Source: Saccoglossus kowalevskii (taxonomy: Eukaryota > Hemichordata > Enteropneusta > Harrimaniidae). From it: DNA of 17,070 nucleotides. Each line of letters starts with the position of its first letter. The stretch's first letter is position 1. The stretch spans positions 413,890-430,959 of the forward strand of contig NW_003105101.1 of assembly GCF_000003605.2 (NCBI RefSeq), given 5' to 3'. Below, in pieces: positions 8,748-17,070 of this stretch. The notes below the pieces were generated by a model that saw only the letters and a program-made list of their open reading frames with translations, was not told the DNA's origin and ran no database searches. The position numbers were made by a program, and so were the translations under genes.

Positions 8748-8948
8748 TACTGTAAAATACTTTATTTTCGTTTGGAATTAATTTTTGCTATTTTCTCTGA
8801 AGGAATGATTCAGTGAAAATAAAAATCCAGCAAATACATTTATTCCTATGTTTTCCATTCAACTCATCAAAAATCAGAAAATTAATTTTATACGAAAGAG
8901 TCATTTCAGCGTAAATTAATTCCAGCTAAAATAAAGTATTTTACAGTA
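8748..8948. mobile_element. MITE-like element, copy C
   Basis: The left end CTGTAAAATACTTTATTTTC (from 8750) is the inverted partner of the right end, ATAAAGTATTTTACAG finishing at 8946, with about one mismatch over 21 bp. TA dinucleotides at 8748-8749 and 8947-8948 would be the target duplication. The interior aligns with copy B directly and with copy A as its reverse complement. Length is near that of copy A, so this copy looks full-length. Confidence 0.85.
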
Positions 8949-9508
8949 ATGTTCTAATAATTATGAATCATACATACAGTGTTTGATCAAAAGGTTTAAC
9001 AATTTTTATAAATATTTCATGTGGGGGAGGAGCAGAATACACAGTGGTCAGAGGAATAAGCTGCTGAATGACATTTTATTTCAGACAAATACAGAAAAAT
9101 TAAGGATGATGACACTCTTGATTCAGCCATATAACACCATAATGGTAAAGCGAAATTGTTGACAATTGCATGGCTAATTCTTGCCCTCATAGTACCATGG
9201 ACGTACGTCCATGATAGTGCATAGTCATGGTACACGTATACTACACCTGTTGTCTATGTACATTTAGATGCATCCCAAATGGTGCCACAGGAAATAGTTC
9301 AGCTGCGACCCATGATCAAAGCACCCACTAGGGAATCCACATAAATGAATAAATTCCAAAGAGCATGGCTTATCAAGAAAGGACAGGGCCATATCCCTAG
9401 TCTCACTCAACAATAGGCTAAAAATAAATGACACTTTGAGGTTGGTCAGTATTCGCCTACATCAACTATTCTTTTTTTTAATACCTAAAATGTACTTTTG
9501 TAATTTCC
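8949..9508. other. No supported gene
   Basis: A minus-strand frame of 72 codons at 9017-9235 overlaps the palindrome at 9196-9213 and has no recognisable domain. A T-run at 9472-9479 precedes the AAAC microsatellite. Confidence 0.4.
9196..9213. repeat. Perfect 18-bp palindrome
   Basis: CATGGACGTACGTCCATG is fully self-complementary with no spacer. The outer words GTACCATG (9192-9199) and CATGGTAC (9226-9233) form a second, overlapping inverted repeat, so two alternative stem-loops are possible. Confidence 0.9.
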
Positions 9509-9525
9509 AAAACAAACAAACAAAC
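9509..9525. repeat. (AAAC)n microsatellite
   Basis: About four AAAC units abut the first unit of the minisatellite. Confidence 0.9.
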
Positions 9526-10264
9526 ATGTTACAATGCACACTTAGGGGCCAGGCAGTGGATCCCTACATGTTGCAATGCACACTTAGGGGCCAGGCAGTG
9601 GATCCCTACATGCTGCAATGCACACTTAGGGGCCAGGCAGTGGATCCCTACATGTTGCAATGCACACTTAGGGGCTAGGCAGTGGATCCCTACATGTTGC
9701 AATGCACACTTAGGGGCCAGGCAGAGAATCCTTACATGCTGCAATGCACATTTAGGGGCCAGACAGGAAATCCCTACATGCTACAATGCACATTTAGGGG
9801 CCAGGCAGAGAATCCCTACATGCTACAATACACATTTAGGGGCCAGGCAGTGGATCCCTACATGCTGCAATGCACATTTAGGGGCCAGGCAGAGAATCCC
9901 TACATGCTATAATGCACATTTAGGGGCCAGGCAGTTGATTTCTACATGCTGCAATGCACACTTAGGGGCCAGGCATAGAATCCCTAAATGCTATACTGCA
10001 CATTTAGGGGCCAGGCAGTGGATCCCTACATGCTGCAATGCTCATTTAGGGGCCAGACAGGAAATCCCTACAAGCTGCAATGCACATATAGGGGCCAGGC
10101 AGAGAATCCCTACATGCTATAATGCACATTTAGGGGCCAGGCAGTTGATCTCTACATGCTGCAATGCACACTTAGGGGCCAGGCATAGAATCCCTAAATG
10201 CTATACTGCACATTTAGGGGCCAGGCAGTGGATCCCTACATGCTGCAATGCACACTTAGCGGCA
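9526..10264. repeat. 42-bp minisatellite, 17 full units plus a partial
   Basis: Units begin at 9526 and then every 42 bp exactly (9568, 9610, continuing to 10198), with a partial eighteenth from 10240. The core reads ATGCTGCAATGCACATTTAG, then GGGCCAGGCAGTGGATCCCTAC. There are substitutions but no insertions or deletions. The four leftmost units are almost identical, and the right side is more mixed. Units 9-12 (9862-10029) reappear as units 14-17 (10072-10239) with few changes, offset 210 bp; units 11 and 16, and 12 and 17, are identical. This shows a five-unit higher-order duplication. Because 42 is a multiple of three, open frames through the array arise automatically, and I do not call it coding. 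Confidence 0.97.
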
Positions 10265-11486
10265 ACAGGTGTCAGGTTGAAAATGAAAAGCACACGAATG
10301 ATTAGTTTGATCGCATGCTAGCTCTACTCGAATTGTGCATAGCAGCGACTTCCAATAATCAATAGATGTAACACAAATTCATGCAAAATTCAACTAAAAG
10401 CAATGCAGCATACTTGGAATCACAACACTCCAATAGAAGTTTACTCTTGTATTTCCATGATCAAAACCCAAGTACGGCCATCTAAAGCATACTGAATATT
10501 GAGATGAAGTAGTGATTGTCCTCCTTGACAAAACTTACCTCATTTCCAAGCCAACATGATACAAGTTTTATATTTTCCAGTCCTAAAATGAATAAAATTT
10601 ATATTCCATTTAGCCAGTAAAATTAAATTAAATAAAGCGTTGGTGGCATAATAGTACAAAATAGGGTGGAATTTCACTATTTAAAATAATGAAACTGATG
10701 ACACAGATGATAGGATCATAAAAGTACAATAAAATAGAGCCATATCTAGAATAAAATGCTAGTTTAGGGCTCGGAATCAGTCAGAATTTATTCATATATA
10801 TGATCTGAATATAAACAGAGCTGACTTAATATGCATCAGTGTCAATAGTAGTTATCCAATTAAAATAGGAATTCCACTAACTTGAAATTGGCCATTTTTT
10901 GGCGGCTGTAATTTTTTTTTTTCTGTTCAATATACCTGTGTATTAATGTCAAAAAGCATTAGTGAGAACTTCAAAACCATCCATGCAAATATAAGCCAGC
11001 TTTGGTGATATACACATTGTAATTGATAAAGTAAAAGACCATTAAATATACCGAATAAATTAGATCATGTTATTTATTCAGTACATCGTATGCAACTTGG
11101 GATGACCGACAAATATCACAATAGAGATAAAACATGTTTCAACCCATAGAACAAGCAATGACTAATTTTTTCATCTCAAAATGTATCATAACTTTTTTCC
11201 AAATTTATCAGAAACAATGCTTCACCAATATATGGCATAAAAATAAAATTTGTCAACTTAGAAAAGAATTTGAATTACTATATACAGGACATTTATATGA
11301 ACACCTGAGTGTTACATCCCGGAACTTTACAGTGAAACTAATTCATTATCAATGATCGGTTCTCAATTCCTCCAAAACATGCATCGTCATTGAAGTTCAA
11401 TAATGGGGCAAAAATAATTGTCTCAAATTATTAGGGAATTCTGACGAATACTATTCATTATAATAATGCTTTGCATTTATTTCTCC
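10265..11486. other. AT-rich DNA, no supported gene
   Basis: No repeat family or domain was recognised. A 73-codon plus frame (11134-11355) has no known signature. T-runs occur near 10911-10921. Confidence 0.4.
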
Positions 11487-11504
11487 AAAAAAAAAAAAAA
11501 AAAA
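11487..11504. repeat. Poly-A tract of 18
   Basis: An uninterrupted run of 18 A. It could be a simple repeat or the tail of an old retroposed sequence, but no matching body or target duplication is evident upstream. Confidence 0.9.
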
Positions 11505-14500
11505 TTCAAATTAGAACAATAACCATAAGTTGACAACTTCCATCTAAATCAATTATGTAATACTTCCTGAACAAAAGAACAAGATCATTTTTGCTTTAAT
11601 TTAACTAGTTTAATGACCACACTGACCTCAAAAACTTTTTGAACAAATAATCTTAAATTTCCAAACTAAATACACGACAAAACTGAATATCATCTTTCAC
11701 TGAACAAATATCTTCATGGGAACCAAGCTGAAATGCTCATGAACGAAGTTGGAATGCCAACTATTTCGGGAGGGAAATGCACAATGACTGGAAATTTCCA
11801 CCTCCAACACTCGTTGCTTAACATGACACCAATAGAAGGTCTAACCCACCTTATGGAGTCAAAATAAAATTATTATGAAATATGGAAATTCAAACAAATC
11901 AAAAATAGATTATTTTTTTGAAGTAGGTCCAATGCTGAAAAGTAGTACACTGCAAGAGACTATGCATTCAGCCACGGTTTTAAACAAGCAGACGACCCTA
12001 TTTGAAGGCATTAACATGTGCCTAGGGGAAAGGACGACCTGGTATATAAAATCCTGGATTATAGCCATGACCCAAATTACAGTTGACCACAAATCATGCA
12101 CTATTGGTAGTCACAACCTTTGACCTTGATAGTCCAAGTAAACCAATATGGCTGCAGTTATCTCGCAAAAAAATTTTGAATTTAACAGAACTTAACCCTT
12201 TGAACGATGAAAACAATTTTTGTCACTTTTTACAAAATAAAACCTGCTTTACTTTTACTTTTTCCACATTTTTGCCAAAAATTTGATTAAAATCTGTAAG
12301 CAACTGGCAGTTGTATCAATTTTGACCAAAAATCTGTAATGTTGCATCAACTTTTTGGTGGGAAAAGAGTTGGTGTTACAAATTTTATACATTACTACAT
12401 TTATAGACACAGATTCCATAGTATGCAAATATTCATTCAATGTAATATTTTGAACAGTCCACAAAAAGAAGCAAGACAACAAAAATCTCTAAAACAAGTA
12501 ACTGAAATTTAATCTCTTAAAATGACTCAAATTATAAAAACTAGGGAATTAATAGCGACAAAAATGGACCAATTTATGGCATCCGCAAAGTGCAATTTAT
12601 ACACCTCACAAGTAAGATCACAAACACTTGCATTAAAAGTTTAATTTACATATCACCTACCAGTAACTAGAATTAGATATTTTTATGTAGCAAACAGAAT
12701 TATTACTAATAAATTTACATGTAAAACATTGCGATTACACAATACCCAGTTTGCAATGATAACTAGTTTCCTTAGTAACGAAAGAACAAGCTCACTGGCG
12801 ACAATCTTTAAAAACTGGGCATCTTCCATTTTGCAAGATATTTTCGTGAATTTTGAATGTCGGTAAAAATCACTAAATTTTGCAGCTGTTAAAATTTCAC
12901 TGGGGTTCTACGGCAGTGTCAGCGACTTTCACAAAATTTTGTTTCAAAGCAAGCAATAGAAAAATCAATAGCTTTAGGGTATAGGCACAAGTTTTAGGAT
13001 TCCATATTAACACTGACATGCAAGTAATGGCCTGTATCACACCTGTAATTTACTGAACACAATTCTTCCCTCTTAGCATTTAATTTAGAATCAAGAATGT
13101 ACATTTTTTTAATGGAAAATATTCAAATGCAGCTGCCTAATACAAGTTATAAAATTTAAGGAGGAGTCTAAAATGAGGCGAACAAAACACTAAAATGTTG
13201 TTCCTACTAAATAAAACACTAACATGGCAAACAAAAAAATGTCAATTGTAGTCTTATTTAGAGTCGCCTGCAAGTCAGTAGATTGGCCACGACTACACTC
13301 TGGTAACAAAAAGCCATGGAACACTCACAAAGCCAAAGTAGTATAGAAAAAGAAATATAAACTATGTAATCTCTTATTACATGCGTACAAAGCGTGCTCT
13401 CAATCCCGTATACAATGGACCAGAACAAATTCATAAAAATGCTTCAAACACTTATTACTTTTTTCATCACCACAAACTTGTGGGAAAGCACGGATCAGGG
13501 CAACGGTTTCAATGCAACTACTGACAATTACGAGTTTGTTACTTCCAACCCGATAAAAAAGGAGTAAGGTTATTACAACTGTATTCTCTAAAGCAATAAA
13601 TAAAGTCATAAATTCAATTCAATTCAAAGTAACTGAGGCAAACAAAAGCTACCACTTCCTTGAACCAGAACACGATTTTCAACGATTGTCAATCCCTACT
13701 ACCATCGTCTTCAGCGGTGCAAACAAAAAAGCAAAGTTCGTTCAACACTGGCCCCAGGTGCATTCCTACGGCTATCACCCACATGACCTCATAAAACTTC
13801 TAATTTCCAAATGGATGAACATACCAAGGGTACTACTTGATGTCTCTGGATACACAATGCATTCACATACATGTAAACTTGATGTAGAACTGCCTGGGCG
13901 ACGCCATCTAGTCCACAACTAAGGCCTGGTTGGCAGTCGTGCAAAATGCCACGTAATGAGAAATCCAACAGTTATGAACTTGAAGTTCAAACAACGTTAA
14001 CGTCTTAATAAGGTTAATATGTGATCGTTAACTGCTTTGAATCACAAATTGTAAATTTACTTTACTAGGTGTGCGTACATATTGATCTAGCGATATAGTG
14101 ATTAAATACATACCCACACCTTGACTCGGACATCGCCAAGTATTTAATAAAAATCTTACTATCTCGTACTTAGTAGGCATTGGTTCCAATTTTCACCCCC
14201 TTAGCCATCTCCCCTAGGGCAAGGCTAACCAGTAAAAATTATACGTTTTCAAATCTTATAAATCACATGGCTCACATGAAAGTACAATGAACTAGGACAC
14301 TTGTGAAGTGAACATTTTACTGAAATGTATTTTTTAAAGGTAAATTAAAAACAAATTAATATTTTAGAGTCACACTTCAAAAGAAGAATTTATTTGCAAC
14401 TAAATATGCAACCTGGAACTGAATAAAATATTGGGGTCATTTCATGTCGAGGCTTTTCTTAGTTTTTTTATTAAACTAAACACAGGATTTGCAGATCACG

Positions 14501-14991
14501 CAAGTTTTTCTTAAAAAATGGAAATAACATACAAGTCTGTAATTTAATAAACTGCTAGTAGTCTATATTAAGTTCAAGGACATGTCCTTCTCATGATCAT
14601 TGAAACATTTGTAGCACGTTGCTCTGACTCACAAACAATGCGACAATTAGTCATCGTTGATTTCATTCACATGGCGCTACCAAACCCTGCTCCACGACAG
14701 CAAATAGTTTTCGGTTAAAACACTACCAATGGCTCGAGTAAAGGTCCAGTATCCTACCCACCTTAAATAGGGTTAAACACGTTGCCAGGGATGATGATGA
14801 TCTAGCTGATTACAGTATGATCACTGCCCCCTACTTTCGGCCGAGTCATGAACTTCTAATCTTGGCAAACTGTTGACTCTGCTTAGCAAACAGAAGAATC
14901 CATGTACCTACCCGTACTATAGACTCCAAATACAAATTTAAATATCAATAAATTCATCTCCTCTATGGAAACTATTCATCTTGTCCACAAA
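11505..14991. other. Long mostly unique stretch, no supported gene
   Basis: No known repeat was recognised across about 3.5 kb. A degenerate direct duplication (TTTTTGCCAAAAAT near 12270, TTTTGACCAAAAAT near 12320, each followed by ATCTGTAA) is the only local structure. Short frames at 11875-12123, 12083-12286, 13400-13609 (minus) and 13686-13922 show no domain. The segments 13686-13925 and about 14590-14930 are somewhat GC-richer than the rest and are the best places to look for exons or conserved elements. Intron, UTR or intergenic DNA all fit. Confidence 0.4.
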
Positions 14992-16197
14992 AGGTCATGC
15001 CAAATACACAAATTACAAGAGGTTGGTAGGGAATAAAAAACAAAAAACGATGTCCACACCAAATTTAGGAGAACCAACTCTGCCTTGAACTTGTATCCCC
15101 TGAACCTGACCTCTTGAAATCAAGATGGCATTTATCAGGCAGGTAATTTATCTTAATAAAGTGTAAGTATGTGGCACATGTTTGAACTACTGACAACAAA
15201 AATACACAATGAGCAATGAAAATGACACCATGTTTAGCCACAATGAAAAAAACCGCTGTGATTTTTTTAAAAATACAATTCCAGCATTTTTGTACTGCGA
15301 GTTGAAAAGTTCATAATACCTTACTAGCCGGCAGATGACCTTTTTTTCAATTATATTTACTCTGGGAAAAATAATATAATTGCGATAAAATGCTGTAAAA
15401 ATTTCAACAAGTCAGAGCGAAAAATTTTAAGCGCATTCTGTAACCTGTAGAAATTTGAGGGATGTCGAGTTTAAGGTCATGTTAAGGTCACGGGCCTAAG
15501 TTGGGCCATTGTGATATCAGCCGGCCTCAATGGCCTCATTTTTAGATTAGATTTGACCTCGAAAAAAACTTGTCAGTTTTCAAGCTACATCCATTTTGTT
15601 CACGTTATTCTATTTGCGAGGTATGTTTATATTCATCTAAGCTATCAAAACTACTCATAATCGAATATTTGAAGAAATAAGGCTGCCACAAAATCGTGGA
15701 AATACTCAAATTCAACCATTAAGATCATGTACATGGGCAGGGCGTGGTGGACACAGCGTTTTAAATACGTGACCTCCAATTCATTCGCCTAGAAAAATTG
15801 AGAAATACATCGACGACACCTATAAATAACATAAATAACAACACTTACGTCAAAAAAACTACTTGGAACAGGTGCAACATAAACAGGGTAGGGTCGACTG
15901 CACGATGTGGGTTTTTTGAGCGGTCGGGCCTAACATCAGTAATACAACAACTGACCTTACCACTAATGCAGTTGGAATACCACACATCACCCCCGCAAAA
16001 AAAAATAACTTTTGTGTCATAGTTAGTGGATGAGTATTTCGTGAATTATGAATCGTTTGAAAAATTGCCAGCGTGGGTTTGTGATAAGAGACTTGATGTA
16101 CGAGAAAGTTACCTGTTTATAAAGAGGAGCACACATCGGTGACGAGTGAACGAACAGCACAGACACATGGCAGTAGAGCGCGATGCTGATGTGACCT
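14992..16197. promoter_or_regulatory. Cluster of AGGTCA nuclear-receptor half-sites (candidate)
   Basis: Exact AGGTCA or its complement TGACCT occurs nine times: 14992, 15107, 15336, 15474, 15485, 15554, 15770, 15952 and 16192. By my reading the other 15.8 kb of the window contain about seven. AGGTCA is the core half-site of RAR/RXR, thyroid, PPAR, COUP-TF, ERR-type and related receptors. One pair (15474 and 15485) is a same-strand repeat spaced by five bases. The clustering suggests an enhancer or promoter-proximal region, but no occupancy or conservation can be seen here, and the attached gene is unknown. Confidence 0.35.
15474..15490 (+). promoter_or_regulatory. DR5 element (retinoic-acid-response-like)
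   Basis: AGGTCA, the five-base spacer TGTTA, and AGGTCA again form a perfect DR5, the arrangement classically bound by RAR/RXR heterodimers. A TGACCT lies 64 bp downstream in the opposite orientation. The match to consensus is exact. Binding is inference. Confidence 0.45.
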
Positions 16198-16310
16198 CAC
16201 ACAAGTGAGGTTGTTACACTTGTCATACAACCTAGTCAGCTGACCCACCGCCCACCCACCATACGGCTGTTCCATCCAATGACCAACGTGAAGGGAAACG
16301 GTCATGTCAG
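16110..16310. promoter_or_regulatory. GC-rich promoter-like segment (candidate)
   Basis: Bases 16141-16260 are 54% G+C by direct count (65 of 120), against roughly one-third for the window. The segment contains TATAAA at 16118-16123 (plus strand), a CCAAT word near 16276, a CCGCCCACCCACC GC-box-like run near 16248, and a perfect inverted repeat ACCTCAC-ACAA-GTGAGGT at 16194-16211. A minus-strand frame (16117-16305) ends near a consensus-like CAG/GTAAC splice donor, with the exon boundary at 16113, and is an alternative reading as a 5' exon. Direction and gene are undetermined. Confidence 0.25.
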
Positions 16311-17070
16311 ATGAAATAAATATTCAAATTTGACATTTTTAGATCAAATTCAATCACATTTGTAATAGCATCAATCCCAGCAAAATACATGTATAGTACC
16401 AGTTTAACATTTCGCTAACGGTAGTGCTTTCACAAACTCCCTCAGCAAAACAAAAACATGCAAAAAATTACGAACAAAAACTGAAATATTTAATTTATTG
16501 AATAAATTTATTATATTCAAATAACAAAAAGAGGTAAAATGTATGTTAAAAAAATGAATAGTGAATTATTGTTCATAGTTCAGCTTAAGTTCAATATGAC
16601 CTTGATATGTTGGAGATGGAATGTCACATTTGCAAGATGGGTATTTTTAATCACAAAAATGTTTTTTGTTTATAGAAAACGAAAACGCGGGAGAAGTAGC
16701 TTTCATATTATTACAATTTTAGTTGCTGATATTTTCTGTTTTTTCACACTGAATTTGATAATAAAATGAAATATACATAATATCGGACAGATTTATTATT
16801 ATTACATGCCATCGGCTATTACCATACGCGAGTCATTTGGTTATTGTAATAGCGAAAGAAAACTTGATGTGCATATAACCACACTGGCAGTCCCTCTATA
16901 CATGTGATATAACATTGTTCTAAAAAAAGTGGTAAATAATATAGTCAACCATAACCAACTTTCTTCTGTGTTGCAAAAATATATTTCGAAACAATCATGC
17001 AAAATTGCTATTTTGGTGTCAATTTTTCCACCATAAAACAATGATATAACATCATTTTAATTAAAAAAAA
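16311..17070. other. AT-rich right edge, no supported gene
   Basis: Strongly AT-rich with short palindromic AT words near 16490-16515. The 76-codon plus frame at 16539-16769 is Lys/Phe/Ile-rich with no recognised domain. The window ends in a run of eight A. Confidence 0.45.

Noticed and set aside
9529-9912. Repeat-peptide open frames (plus and minus) across the minisatellite as genes
   Set aside because: The unit length is a multiple of three, so open frames arise on several frames. These particular frames contain stops in some units and have no start or splice context.
9526-10264. CRISPR-like regularly repeating array
   Set aside because: The 42-bp units are contiguous with no unique spacers, and the setting is an animal-type genome. 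It is a minisatellite.
11487-11504. Poly-A run as evidence of a processed pseudogene
   Set aside because: No recognisable coding body upstream and no flanking target-site duplication.
13686-13922. 78-codon plus-strand frame in a slightly GC-richer patch
   Set aside because: The peptide does not resemble a family I know, and no convincing splice sites flank it. Noted only as a place to check.
439-16883. Shared 12-mer CATATAACCACA near both ends of the window (439-450 and 16872-16883)
   Set aside because: Flanking sequence does not align. A 12-base match in 17 kb of AT-rich DNA is plausible by chance.
1-17070. tRNA or other classical RNA genes
   Set aside because: No TTC-box/B-box-like word with a matching cloverleaf was found by eye on either strand. 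A tRNAscan-SE and Infernal run would settle it.

Overview
The window looks like non-coding DNA from an animal nuclear genome. It is AT-rich, roughly two-thirds A+T. It has no long conserved open reading frame and no bacterial-style gene packing. It does carry degraded non-LTR retrotransposon sequence, MITE-like short inverted-repeat elements with TA target sites, a 42-bp minisatellite, AAAC microsatellites and dispersed repeats with internal 145-bp repetition. That mix is most like a marine invertebrate (lophotrochozoan or invertebrate deuterostome), but the species cannot be named from the sequence. I found no complete protein-coding gene, tRNA, rRNA or CRISPR array. The window is best read as intergenic, intronic or long-UTR sequence rich in repeats.

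Layout. 216-402: intact MITE-like element with near-perfect terminal inverted repeats. 1595-2183: a local family of three related hairpins, H1 1595-1650, H2 1812-1884 and H3 2049-2108, plus a fourth half-copy. Their stem ends are conserved, their loops are unrelated, and the stems show compensatory changes. These are the best candidate for an undescribed small-RNA locus. 2978-3330: decayed plus-strand LINE reverse transcriptase. 4467-4554: a 20-bp direct repeat. 5408-5730: a more GC-rich block open on both strands but not recognisable. 7528-7652 and 8748-8948: two more copies of the first MITE-like family. 7973-8455: a different repeat bounded by short inverted ends, with three degenerate internal units of about 145 bp. 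9526-10264: a minisatellite of 17 full 42-bp units with no length variation and a five-unit higher-order repeat.

10265-14990 is mostly unique AT-rich sequence without a convincing gene. 14992-16197 holds nine exact AGGTCA/TGACCT nuclear-receptor half-sites, including a canonical DR5. It leads into a 16110-16310 segment of clearly higher GC with TATA-, CCAAT- and GC-box-like words. This could be a regulatory region or promoter, but no gene attached to it is visible inside the window.

Nothing here forms an operon or pathway. The strongest leads are the hairpin trio and the half-site cluster. Both are sequence-based inferences and have not been tested for expression or conservation.
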